DNA of 64,000 nt. Source: Neorhodopirellula pilleata. Lineage in GTDB: Bacteria > Planctomycetota > Planctomycetia > Pirellulales > Pirellulaceae. Location of the stretch: contig NZ_SJPM01000014.1 in assembly GCF_007859915.1 (NCBI RefSeq), positions 64,867 through 128,866 on the forward strand, read 5' to 3'. Shown piece by piece: positions 9,336-14,774 of this stretch; the stretch's first letter is position 1; each line of letters begins with the position of its first letter. The notes under the pieces are model-generated. The model searched no databases. It saw only the letters and a program-made list of their open reading frames with translations, and was not told where the DNA came from. A program made the position numbers and the translations under genes.

Positions 9336-9425
9336 AGCCGACGACTGGGTTCGCACCAGCATGAGCGAGCCCAAAAATGGAACACGGTCAAGCGCGGTGC
9401 CTTTCTGCATCGAGCCACGTCGGCT
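9336..9425 (-). tRNA. tRNA-Thr-like gene with enlarged anticodon arm
   Basis: Acceptor AGCCGAC/GTCGGCT and the D and T arms match the tRNA-Thr(UGU) gene at 47360, but the 17-nt anticodon arm is replaced by a longer segment (CCGCG ... CGCTC). No 7-nt anticodon loop is evident. The T loop is TGCGAAC and the D loop lacks GG. It may be a pseudogene or a tRNA-shaped RNA with another role. Confidence 0.5.
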
Positions 9426-9462
9426 TGAAAAATGGCCCCGCACCAGAATGCGGGACCGAACT

Positions 9463-10269
9463 TCAGTCGATGAATGCGACATGTCGCATTGCGATCGACT
9501 CGTTTTCAGTGTTCATCATGACTTGGTGCCAACCGTTCAAGATGATGGTCTTGTGGTCTGGATGGCGAACACGTCCGCGAACGAACACTCTTGGATTTCG
9601 TCGCTGAGCTACCCACGGGAGATGTCGAAGCTCGGGATTGCGACTGACTAGCCGCTGACGCTCCATCTCAGACAATCCGTTTGGATAACGATGAGTGACG
9701 TAAACCAGTTGTCCGCCCTGCCGCACCAGTTCCTCGCAGAGGTGAGGCTTTCCACCACCACGTGCGATCGGTTCGTTCCGAAGTGCCAAACGCGGACTGA
9801 TCGACGTTTGGTTGACGATGGGAACGAAGAACCATTCCCCTTGACGGATGAACGCTTCATTGCGTCGGAGGTTCCGCTTTCGCGGCTTCACGCCGAGTCG
9901 TCGTTCCAAGCCGCGGACGGCCGGTGGTTTCAAGGCATCAAACGCCGTTTGAACGCTCGACACGCTTGCCCGCTCCGGAACCGCAGCAACGAACCAGTGA
10001 CGCTCGTCGTGCCCGCACAAGAACTTGTGCTTCCCGTCGTCTTGTCGCGACATCAACAGCAGGTGACGCATCGACGGTTGAACGTCGATCACTTGCGTTT
10101 CGGCCACTAAACTAGGCTGAATCGCAATATCGAAGAACTCGCCCTCGGCGTCATTGCCGATGTCGATCGAAACTTCGGGAGTTACTCCCCAACGCTGAAA
10201 GATGGGAGGGTGGAGTTTTGCTCGAGCACCAATCCGCGTGAATTGACGCTCGATCCTTTGCATGCTCAT
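9463..10269 (-). CDS. uncharacterised protein in the tRNA array
   Basis: 268 residues from the ATG at 10269 (AAAGG seven bases upstream); an in-frame ATG at 10293 is possible. I do not recognise the family. Visible features are a basic central part (RGLERRLGVKPRKRNLRRNEAF), a GEWFFVPI segment and a conserved-looking C-terminus with HPDHKTIILNGWHQV. It lies between the Thr-like gene and tRNA-Arg(UCU) on the array strand, and locus 2 lacks it. The basic character would suit RNA or DNA binding, but no function can be assigned. Confidence 0.65.
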   Translation of the reverse strand: MSMQRIERQFTRIGARAKLHPPIFQRWGVTPEVSIDIGNDAEGEFFDIAIQPSLVAETQVIDVQPSMRHLLLMSRQDDGKHKFLCGHDERHWFVAAVPERASVSSVQTAFDALKPPAVRGLERRLGVKPRKRNLRRNEAFIRQGEWFFVPIVNQTSISPRLALRNEPIARGGGKPHLCEELVRQGGQLVYVTHRYPNGLSEMERQRLVSRNPELRHLPWVAQRRNPRVFVRGRVRHPDHKTIILNGWHQVMMNTENESIAMRHVAFID

Positions 10270-10341
10270 GACATTGCCTTTCAAAAGTGTCAAACAAGCG
10301 AATGGATGCCGGCAGCCAACGTGACTGCGAATATCGGCAGT

Positions 10342-10418
10342 AGCCCGACCAGGAATCGAACCCGGAACTTCTGGTTAGAAGCCAGAGATGATGTCCGTTT
10401 CACCATCGAGCCAGGATT
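10342..10418 (-). tRNA. tRNA-Arg(UCU)
   Basis: Anticodon stem TCTGG/CCAGA with loop CTTCTAA, T arm CCGGG/CCTGG. The acceptor AATCCTG/TCGGGCT has weak pairs; the locus 2 copy, AGTCCTG, pairs better. The D hairpin GATG/CATC carries loop GTGAAACGGA. The spacing around the D arm is longer than usual. Confidence 0.7.
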
Positions 10419-10419
10419 A

Positions 10420-10503
10420 GCGGGTTAGCATTTAGCTTATTAGCAGTTAGCTATTCTCATCTTTGCTAATCCGCCAATTTGCTAACCGCTAAACGGCTAG
10501 CAA
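10420..10503. repeat. GTTAGC-family hairpin
   Basis: One arm is made of GTTAGC/TTTAGC/TTAGC units and the other of GCTAAT/GCTAAC units, with a short loop. Similar hairpins are at 14033, 14578, 47527, 47967, 49283, 50268, 50708 and 50868, and a split one encloses the gene at 10967. Confidence 0.75.
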
Positions 10504-10507
10504 AAGC

Positions 10508-10592
10508 GGAAGGCGAGGGAGTCGAACCCTCATCACCCGAAGGTGGCACGCGTTAGCAGTGCGGCCCGGCAAACCGTATCCGGCTGCCTTCC
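10508..10592 (-). tRNA. tRNA-Ser(GCU)
   Basis: Acceptor GGAAGGC/GCCTTCC, anticodon loop CTGCTAA, long variable arm (CACC/GGTG), T arm GAGGG/CCCTC. 85 nt. Discriminator G, as expected for Ser. Confidence 0.88.
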
Positions 10593-10669
10593 GTGAGCGT
10601 CGTAGGCACACTCCGCTGTGCCGTCAATTACTGCGAACGGCAGAACGGAGTCTGCCTGCTACGATCAGT

Positions 10670-10741
10670 GGACCGGAAGGGAATTGAACCCTTCTCACCG
10701 ATCTTGCAAGGATCAGTCGCCCCCTTGGAACATGCCAGCCC
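10670..10741 (-). tRNA. tRNA-Ala(UGC), copy 1
   Basis: Acceptor GGGCTGG/CCGGTCC with G3-U70, the alanine identity pair. The anticodon stem TGATC/GATCG carries loop CTTGCAA. The D arm is weak (TGTTCC facing GGCGA). T arm AAGGG/CCCTT. Confidence 0.82.
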
Positions 10742-10747
10742 ATTTAT

Positions 10748-10832
10748 GAAGTGTGAAGATAGAAGGGTGAAGATTGAAATGGGTTCGCTGCCTTCGTTTC
10801 AAACTTCGAACTTCACTCTTCAAACTTCCGAA
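10748..10832. repeat. GAAGTTTGAAG-family hairpin
   Basis: Arms of tandem GAAG(T/A)NTGAA units facing TTCAAACTTC units. The same family occurs at 12338/12742 (around a gene), 13139, 13643, 48361, 50545 and inside Y RNA B. Confidence 0.7.
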
Positions 10833-10836
10833 AGGT

Positions 10837-10908
10837 GATCACGGATGGAATCGAACCATCGGTCTCCTGCTTGTCACGCAGGCGTCTTAGCCGCTGGACC
10901 ACGCGATC
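10837..10908 (-). tRNA. tRNA-Val(GAC)
   Basis: Acceptor GATCGCG/CGTGATC, anticodon stem CCTGC/GCAGG with loop GTGACAA, T arm GATGG/CCATC. Discriminator A. An almost identical copy is at 47890. Confidence 0.88.
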
Positions 10909-11346
10909 GAAGTAGCTTGTTAGCATTTAGCTGGTTAGCCATTAGCAAAGAACAGGAGAAGAAGACATGCGAGACCACACGAAACTTCGGGCCTTCACTT
11001 TGGCGGATGAGATTGCACTGCTGATCTACAAATTCACGTCGAGTTTTCCGCAGGAGGAACAATTTGGATTGACATCACAAATGCGACGGGCCGCGGTGTC
11101 GATCCCATCAAACATCGTCGAAGGATGCGGACGTCAAAGCGAAGCTGATTTCGTTCGTTTCCTAGACATCGCATACGGCTCACTTCGAGAGGTTGAGTAT
11201 CAGGCATCGCTCGCATTCCGCCTCGGCTTTGCCGATGAAATGCCAGAGCTGAGAACTAAACTGACAGAGACATCGAAAGTTTTGGCAGCGTTGATCCGGT
11301 CCATCCGAAAAAGCTAATCGCTAACAAGCCAACTGCTAATCAGCTA
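10909..11346. repeat. GTTAGC-family inverted repeat enclosing a four-helix-bundle gene
   Basis: The left arm (10913-10946: TAGCTTGTTAGCATTTAGC and following units) and the right arm (11313-11346: GCTAATCGCTAACAAGCC and following units) are complementary in type and enclose the gene at 10967-11317. Elsewhere the same arms are joined by a short loop with no gene. This resembles rRNA intervening sequences, which exist with and without an ORF. Confidence 0.6.
10967..11317 (+). CDS. four-helix-bundle (23S rRNA IVS-type) protein 1
   Basis: 116 residues, ATG preceded by AGGAG. The family pattern is clear: FTLADEIALLIYKFTSSFP, MRRAAVSIPSNIVEGCGR, FLDIAYGSLREVEYQ. Members are encoded in intervening sequences of bacterial 23S rRNA and in other positions; their biochemical role is poorly known. 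It runs opposite to the tRNAs and sits inside an inverted repeat of the GTTAGC family, between tRNA-Val and tRNA-Met. Confidence 0.9.
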   Translation: MRDHTKLRAFTLADEIALLIYKFTSSFPQEEQFGLTSQMRRAAVSIPSNIVEGCGRQSEADFVRFLDIAYGSLREVEYQASLAFRLGFADEMPELRTKLTETSKVLAALIRSIRKS

Positions 11347-11355
11347 GCCAAAAGT

Positions 11356-11422
11356 AGCGGATCCGGGGGTCGCACCCGACAGTCCAGGCTTATGAGGCCC
11401 GGATGAGCCTGGCTCACCCGCA
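11356..11422 (-). tRNA. tRNA-Met-like (CAU) with minimal D arm
   Basis: Anticodon stem CGGGC/GCCTG, loop CTCATAA. Only 67 nt. The D region is a tight hairpin (GAGCCAGGCTC) without the usual GG loop, and the T loop is TGCGACC instead of TTCGANC. The first acceptor pair is a U-U mismatch, then GCGGGT/ATCCGC pairs. It could be initiator, elongator or Ile(CAU); this cannot be decided. Confidence 0.7.
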
Positions 11423-11450
11423 TCGTTGTTTCACTGCTGAGAGTGAAAGT

Positions 11451-11533
11451 AGCCAAGGCGAGAGTTGAACTCGCACGCCGCTGTGGGCACGACATTCTGA
11501 GTGTCGCGTGTCTACCGGTTCCACCACTTGGCT
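11451..11533 (-). tRNA. tRNA-Leu(CAG)
   Basis: Acceptor AGCCAAG/CTTGGCT, anticodon stem CGACA/TGTCG with loop CTCAGAA, long variable arm, T arm GCGAG/CTCGC. A standard type II Leu tRNA; no copy at locus 2. Confidence 0.88.
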
Positions 11534-11547
11534 GTTTGAATCGAAGT

Positions 11548-11620
11548 ACTGCGGGAGGGAGTCGAACCCTCAAACACGAACGTTTGAAATTCGCCGCTTT
11601 GCCGGTTTGCGTACCACAGC
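11548..11620 (-). tRNA. tRNA-Leu(CAA), short variable loop
   Basis: Acceptor GCTGTGG/CCGCAGT, anticodon stem CGAAT/GTTCG with loop TTCAAAC, T arm GAGGG/CCCTC. The variable region is only 5 nt (TGTTT), whereas bacterial Leu tRNAs normally have a long variable arm. Confidence 0.8.
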
Positions 11621-11633
11621 ATGTTGAGTCAGT

Positions 11634-11704
11634 ACTGAGGGCGGGAGTCGAACCCGCAAGCACTTGTTCCTAAGACAAGCGGCTCGCCGTTGGCCTACCT
11701 CAGC
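11634..11704 (-). tRNA. tRNA-Leu(UAG), short variable loop
   Basis: Acceptor GCTGAGG/CCTCAGT, anticodon stem CTTGT/ACAAG, loop CTTAGGA, 5-nt variable region, T arm GCGGG/CCCGC. Confidence 0.82.
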
Positions 11705-11717
11705 GTTTGCGTAAAGT

Positions 11718-11787
11718 GGAGCACCGGGGAATCGAACCCCGATTTTCTGCGTGCAAAACAGACGTCTTCCCGTTGGACGAGCGCCCC
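11718..11787 (-). tRNA. tRNA-Ala(UGC), copy 2
   Basis: Acceptor GGGGCGC/GTGCTCC with G3-U70, anticodon stem TCTGT/GCAGA with loop TTTGCAC, T arm CGGGG/CCCCG. Unrelated in body to copy 1. Confidence 0.85.
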
Positions 11788-11807
11788 ATGTTGATCTTCG
11801 TTGCAGT

Positions 11808-11880
11808 GCCCAGAGCAGGAGTCGAACCTGCAAACACTCGGGTTTAAGGCGAGCCGCTCGGCCGGTTGGCGTATCTAGGC
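11808..11880 (-). tRNA. tRNA-Leu(UAA), short variable loop
   Basis: Acceptor GCCTAGA/TCTGGGC, anticodon stem CTCG/CGAG around CCTTAAACC (anticodon UAA), 5-nt variable region, T arm GCAGG/CCTGC. The locus 2 relative (48449) carries an insertion. Confidence 0.78.
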
Positions 11881-11943
11881 GTCGATCGCTGGTGCCGTGG
11901 GAAGGACGCGACCGACCGCGTCCTTCCCTTGGCTGCCAACGTA

Positions 11944-12213
11944 TTAGGCTTGCAGTCGCGGAGCACTGTCGCCCGTCGACTTGCGATGTTTTTTGATCGC
12001 TTTGTGCGAATCAGGGAGCTGGTCGCCGTCAACGATCAGATCTCCGACGCACTCGACCACCCAGCCGTCGACCCAACCAACGTTGTCGTCTCGGAGCCTC
12101 AGCACGCGGCCGACCTTTGCAAACTCTTGCGGGATGTACGATGTCGTTTGCACTGATCCGCCAGTGATGCGGCGTCTCATCGCACATTGCACGTATTTCA
12201 CATTTCTGGACAT
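11944..12213 (-). CDS. small array protein conserved at both loci
   Basis: 89 residues; AAGGAGAACGACG precedes the ATG. No known family recognised. Compact and basic at both ends, with a central part rich in Val, Gly, Trp and Asp (VGRVLRLRDDNVGWVDGWVVE) that suggests a small beta barrel. The copy at 48604-48873 differs at only a few residues, more than flanking spacers would allow, so it is under selection. Of the cargo genes lying between tRNAs it is the only one present in both arrays, always between Leu(UAA) and Val(UAC). Confidence 0.75.
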   Translation of the reverse strand: MSRNVKYVQCAMRRRITGGSVQTTSYIPQEFAKVGRVLRLRDDNVGWVDGWVVECVGDLIVDGDQLPDSHKAIKKHRKSTGDSAPRLQA

Positions 12214-12264
12214 CGTCGTTCTCCTTGGTTAAGTGCGGGCCAGCGTCACCGTGACGCTGGCAGT

Positions 12265-12335
12265 AGTCCCGGATGGAATCGAACCATCGTTTCCTGCGTG
12301 TAAAACAGGTGTCGTCGCCGTTGGACCACAGGACT
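12265..12335 (-). tRNA. tRNA-Val(UAC)
   Basis: Acceptor AGTCCTG/CGGGACT, anticodon stem CCTGT/GCAGG with loop TTTACAC, T arm GATGG/CCATC. Discriminator A. Confidence 0.87.
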
Positions 12336-12337
12336 CT

Positions 12338-12777
12338 GGAAGTTTGAAGTTCGAAGGAGGAAGTTTGAAATGAAATGCGTTAGATTATTGTCATGAAGAG
12401 CGACTTACCCGACCGAACGTTTGCGTTTGCCGAGCGAATCGTACGGCTCTGTCTCGCGTTGGAGAGCGATAGCAGTGTTGCTGCGACATTGATGCGGCAA
12501 TTGCTTCGATCGGGTACATCCATCGGCGCTAATGTGGAAGAAGCCCAGGCAAGCGAAAGCAAGCGTGACTTCGTTCACAAATATTCGATTGCGGCGAAGG
12601 AGGCCCGCGAAACACACTATTGGTTACGCTTGCTAGCGAAGACCGAGGTAATTCCTTCATCTCGTCTTGAACCGATCACGGCAGAAGCCAATGAGCTGAT
12701 CGCCATATTGACATCGATCTGCAAGAAAAACCGGTGACCACCTTTTCAAACTTCTAACTTCATTCTTCAAACTTCCG
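12338..12777. repeat. GAAGTTTGAAG-family inverted repeat enclosing a four-helix-bundle gene
   Basis: The left arm (12338-12377, GGAAGTTTGAAGTTCGAAGG) and the right arm (12742-12777, ending TTCATTCTTCAAACTTCC) are complementary and enclose the gene at 12393. The same arms occur without a gene at six other places. Confidence 0.6.
12393..12737 (+). CDS. four-helix-bundle (23S rRNA IVS-type) protein 2
   Basis: 114 residues. Family features are FAERIVRLCLAL, MRQLLRSGTSIGANVEEAQ, FVHKYSIAAKEARETHYWLRLL. It differs from the protein at 10967, so the two genes are not a recent duplication. No clear ribosome binding site. It runs opposite to the tRNAs and lies within an inverted repeat of another family (GAAGTTTGAAG). 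Confidence 0.9.
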   Translation: MKSDLPDRTFAFAERIVRLCLALESDSSVAATLMRQLLRSGTSIGANVEEAQASESKRDFVHKYSIAAKEARETHYWLRLLAKTEVIPSSRLEPITAEANELIAILTSICKKNR

Positions 12778-12780
12778 AGC

Positions 12781-12850
12781 ACGTCTCCAAGGATTTGAAC
12801 CCTGACTAACTGGTTTGGAATCAGCAGTGCTACCGTTACACCAGAGACGT
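12781..12850 (-). tRNA. tRNA-Trp(CCA)
   Basis: Acceptor ACGTCTC/GAGACGT is perfect, D stem GTGT/GCAC, loop TTCCAAA with anticodon CCA, T arm CAGGG/CCTTG. Confidence 0.87.
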
Positions 12851-12859
12851 GAATGAGAT

Positions 12860-12943
12860 GGGAACGCAAGGAATCGAACCTCTCGCCGACCGCCACACAA
12901 TTAAAGGCAGAAGATTTACAGTCTCCCGTGTGGAAACGCTCCC
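12860..12943 (-). tRNA. tRNA-Tyr(GUA) with reduced D arm
   Basis: Acceptor GGGAGCG/CGTTCCC, loop CTGTAAA in GGAGA/TCTTC, long variable region, T arm GAGAGG/CCTTGC. The D region is only about 12 nt (TTTCCACACGGG), and CCACAC in it can pair with GTGTGG in the variable arm, giving an alternative fold. Confidence 0.75.
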
Positions 12944-12956
12944 AAGTTGGTCAAGC

Positions 12957-13039
12957 GGAAGCCGTGGGACTCGAACCCACAACGGTGATTAGCCGCAGCT
13001 GTTTTCAAGACAGTGTCCTCATCCGGCCGGGTGACTTCC
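12957..13039 (-). tRNA. tRNA-Ser(UGA)
   Basis: Acceptor GGAAGTC/GGCTTCC, loop CTTGAAA, long variable arm (CGGC...ACCG), T arm GTGGG/CCCAC. Confidence 0.86.
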
Positions 13040-13060
13040 GTATTGCGTCAATGACGCAGT

Positions 13061-13134
13061 GACGTGAGCTTGAATCGAACCCGCGGACTCCTGGATGAAA
13101 ACCAGACGATTCTGCCATCAGAATCTACCACGCC
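13061..13134 (-). tRNA. tRNA-Glu(UUC) with 7-bp D arm
   Basis: Acceptor GGCGTGG/TCACGTC, anticodon stem TCTGG/CCAGG, loop TTTTCAT. The D arm is a 7-bp hairpin (GATTCTG/CAGAATC) with a 4-nt loop. The T stem is damaged here (GCGGG/CAAGC), whereas the locus 2 copy has GCGGG/CCCGT. Confidence 0.75.
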
Positions 13135-13138
13135 AATT

Positions 13139-13211
13139 GAAGTTTGAAGTTAGAAGGGTGAAGTGTGAAATGGGTTCGCGTTGACTTTCACCCTTCACTC
13201 TTCAAACTTCC
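13139..13211. repeat. GAAGTTTGAAG-family hairpin
   Basis: GAAGTTTGAAGTTAGAAGGG faces CCCTTCACTCTTCAAACTTC around a loop of about 20 nt, between Glu and Asp tRNAs. Confidence 0.75.
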
Positions 13212-13218
13212 AAAAAGC

Positions 13219-13290
13219 GATGGCAACGGGAGTCGAACCCGCAGCGACTTGATAGACAATCAAGCTTCCTTCCCAGAAGAACTTGCCACC
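13219..13290 (-). tRNA. tRNA-Asp(GUC)
   Basis: Acceptor GGTGGCA/TGCCATC, anticodon stem CTTGA/TCAAG with loop TTGTCTA, T arm GCGGG/CCCGT. Confidence 0.86.
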
Positions 13291-13305
13291 GAAAATGTTC
13301 ACAGG

Positions 13306-13378
13306 GTGACCGATCGGAATTGAACCGACATGGACTTCGTTCACAGCGACGTTCCTGAAACCAATACAGGACGGCCAC
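13306..13378 (-). tRNA. tRNA-His(GUG)
   Basis: Acceptor GTGGCCG/CGGTCAC with C73, D stem CCTG/CAGG, loop CTGTGAA. The base before position 1 is U, so the G-1 needed by His-tRNA synthetase is not encoded and would have to be added or bypassed. Confidence 0.83.
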
Positions 13379-13381
13379 AGC

Positions 13382-13455
13382 ACCGGAGATTGGAATCGAA
13401 CCAATGGACTCCTGATTCAGAGTCAGGTGCAGCGACCAACAACTGCTACTCCGGC
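13382..13455 (-). tRNA. tRNA-Gln(CUG)
   Basis: Acceptor GCCGGAG/CTCCGGT, D stem GCAG/CTGC, anticodon stem CCTGA/TCAGG with loop CTCTGAA. The T stem is CATTGG/CCAATC. The locus 2 relative has a rebuilt anticodon arm. Confidence 0.86.
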
Positions 13456-13478
13456 GTTTGGTCTTCAATCAGAACAGC

Positions 13479-13545
13479 ACTCCGTCCGGGAATTGAACCC
13501 GATCTGCGAGCTTCAAAGGCTCACGTCGCGACGACGCGCCGGAGA
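13479..13545 (-). tRNA. tRNA-Gln(UUG) with short D arm
   Basis: Anticodon stem TGAGC/GCTCG, loop CTTTGAA, T arm TCGGG/CCCGG. The acceptor has five good pairs (CTCCG/CGGAG) with mismatched ends. The D arm is CGCG-TCGT-CGCG, without GG. Confidence 0.72.
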
Positions 13546-13567
13546 GAGTTTTTTGCTCTAAAAAAAA

Positions 13568-13638
13568 GTGTCCTGCGGGAGTCGAACCCACCTAGCCGGA
13601 TTGGAAATCCGGAACCTTTGCCGCTCGGCCAAGGACAC
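13568..13638 (-). tRNA. tRNA-Gly(UCC)
   Basis: Perfect acceptor GTGTCCT/AGGACAC, anticodon stem CCGGA/TCCGG with loop TTTCCAA, T arm GTGGG/CCCGC. Confidence 0.87.
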
Positions 13639-13642
13639 GGGA

Positions 13643-13752
13643 TGAAGTTTGAAGTGAGAAGGGTGAAGAGTGAAAGATCGTGGATCGGGATCGTTGTTTC
13701 AAACTTCACCCTTCACCATTCAACCTTCCCACCACCCTTCAGACTTCGCGAA
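13643..13752. repeat. GAAGTTTGAAG-family hairpin
   Basis: GAAGTTTGAAGTGAGAAGGG faces AAACTTCACCCTTCACC, with extra TTCAAC/TTCAGACTTC units on the right. Confidence 0.65.
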
Positions 13753-13754
13753 GC

Positions 13755-13825
13755 TCCGGCGGATGGACTCGAACCATCACTCGTCTCCTTAACAGGGAGC
13801 CGCCTTACCATTGGGCCACACCGGA
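13755..13825 (-). tRNA. tRNA-Asn(GUU)
   Basis: Acceptor TCCGGTG/CGCCGGA, anticodon loop CTGTTAA in CTCC/GGAG, T arm GATGG/CCATC. Confidence 0.86.
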
Positions 13826-13834
13826 TTCTGTAAA

Positions 13835-13904
13835 GCGCCCAGCGAGAATCGAACTCGCATTTTCTGCATGGCAAGCAGATGGGTTACCACTACACCATGG
13901 GCGC
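13835..13904 (-). tRNA. tRNA-Gly(GCC)
   Basis: Perfect acceptor GCGCCCA/TGGGCGC, anticodon stem TCTGC/GCAGA with loop TTGCCAT, T arm GCGAG/CTCGC. Confidence 0.88.
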
Positions 13905-13956
13905 AAAATGCATCACTACCAAATTGTCAAAGATCAAAACGCCGAAGCGTTCAAGA

Positions 13957-14026
13957 GCACCGAGCCGGAATCGAACCCGCATCACCTCGTTACGACGGAG
14001 GAGTCTTGCCGTTAGACCATCAGTGC
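13957..14026 (-). tRNA. tRNA-Thr(CGU)
   Basis: Acceptor GCACTGA/TCGGTGC, D stem GTCT/AGAC, loop GTCGTAA in CCTCC/CGAGG, T stem GCGGG/CCGGC with one mismatch. Confidence 0.8.
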
Positions 14027-14032
14027 TGGAGT

Positions 14033-14112
14033 AGCCATTAGCGGTTAGCCTTTAGCAATTAGCTTTCCCGTGCTGGAGCTAATCGCTAACGGCTAATAGC
14101 TAGTCGCTATTC
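14033..14112. repeat. GTTAGC-family hairpin
   Basis: TAGCCATTAGCGGTTAGCC and TTTAGCAATTAGC units face GCTAATCGCTAACGGCTAAT across a short loop (TTCCCGTGCTGG). A near-identical copy is at 50268-50347. Confidence 0.75.
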
Positions 14113-14118
14113 TTAAGT

Positions 14119-14190
14119 GGGATCGGTGAGAATCGAACTCACATCGCTCGGATTAAGAGTCCGATGCATTACCTTGTCTGCCACAATCCC
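14119..14190 (-). tRNA. tRNA-Lys(CUU)
   Basis: Acceptor GGGATTG/CGATCCC, anticodon stem TCGGA/TCCGA with loop CTCTTAA, T arm GTGAG/CTCAC. Confidence 0.87.
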
Positions 14191-14199
14191 AAAATTAGT

Positions 14200-14262
14200 T
14201 GTGAGTCTTGAGTCTTGAGTTTTCAAACCCAGGACTCACCCCTCAGGACTCGAGTCTCTCGT
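14200..14262. repeat. GAGTCTTGA-family hairpin
   Basis: GTGAGTCTTGAGTCTTGAG faces ACTCACCCCTCAGGACTCG between the two Lys/Ile genes. Confidence 0.65.
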
Positions 14263-14266
14263 CAGT

Positions 14267-14338
14267 CGGCGTGGCGGGAATTGAACCCGCGACCGTCGCC
14301 TTATAAGGACGCCGCTCTCACCCCTGAGCTACACGCCG
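14267..14338 (-). tRNA. tRNA-Ile(UAU)
   Basis: Perfect acceptor CGGCGTG/CACGCCG, D stem GCTC/GAGC, loop CTTATAA, T arm GCGGG/CCCGC. A directly encoded UAU anticodon is uncommon in bacteria, which mostly use CAU modified to lysidine for AUA codons. Confidence 0.86.
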
Positions 14339-14350
14339 ATGCGTAGCGAT

Positions 14351-14422
14351 GGGGCCGAAGGGATTTGAACCCTCACCGAACGGATTAAAAGTCCGTCATG
14401 CTGCCAGTTACACCACAGCCCC
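14351..14422 (-). tRNA. tRNA-Lys(UUU)
   Basis: Acceptor GGGGCTG/CGGCCCC, anticodon stem ACGGA/TCCGT with loop CTTTTAA, D stem GTGT/GCAT, T arm GAGGG/CCCTT. No copy at locus 2. Confidence 0.87.
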
Positions 14423-14501
14423 GCTTTTTCAATCGCGGCTATGCGTTTCAATCGCAGTGCAGATGGCATGTTGGTTTTCCTTTCGTGTCGTTGTCGTCAG
14501 T

Positions 14502-14572
14502 GGTAGCCCCGAGGATCGAACTCAGCGCGACCCGCGTATCAGGCGGATTTGGGCGACCAGCCCTCGACTACC
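14502..14572 (-). tRNA. tRNA-Ile(GAU)
   Basis: Acceptor GGTAGTC/GGCTACC, D arm GGGC/GCCC with a 5-nt loop, anticodon stem TCCGC/GCGGG with loop CTGATAC, T arm CTGAG/CTCGG. Confidence 0.83.
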
Positions 14573-14577
14573 TCAGT

Positions 14578-14655
14578 TGCAGTTAGCTTTTAGCGATTGG
14601 CATTTAGCTTTTCTGTTCTTGCCAACAGCTAATCGCTAACGGCTAATCGCTATTT
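14578..14655. repeat. GTTAGC-family hairpin
   Basis: GTTAGCTTTTAGCGATTGGC units face CAGCTAATCGCTAACGGC. Copy at 50708-50785. Confidence 0.7.
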
Positions 14656-14661
14656 TTCAGT

Positions 14662-14732
14662 GGGCCGGGAGGCGCTCGAATCCTCGTCTGCGGTTCTTCA
14701 GACCGCCGCTAGACCGTCTCAGCTACCAGCCC
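14662..14732 (-). tRNA. tRNA-Phe(GAA)
   Basis: Acceptor GGGCTGG/CCGGCCC, D stem GCTG/TAGC, anticodon stem GCGGT/ACCGC with loop CTGAAGA, T stem GAGG/CCTC. First tRNA of the array in the direction of transcription. Confidence 0.86.
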
Positions 14733-14774
14733 AAATTGGGTTCGTTGTTGGGGTTGCCCGTTCGATGCGGACAC

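Noticed and set aside
9336..9425. Group I intron in the Thr-like tRNA
   Set aside because: The extra sequence is only about 20 nt longer than a normal anticodon arm, far too short.
6623..13833. Many 60-170 codon open frames across the tRNA arrays
   Set aside because: They translate tRNA and hairpin sequence (for example frames at 6774, 11340 and 13330), lack ribosome binding sites and match no protein pattern.
10420..14655. CRISPR-like array from recurring GTTAGC units
   Set aside because: Units are short, degenerate and inverted, spacers are not unique or even, and no cas gene is present.
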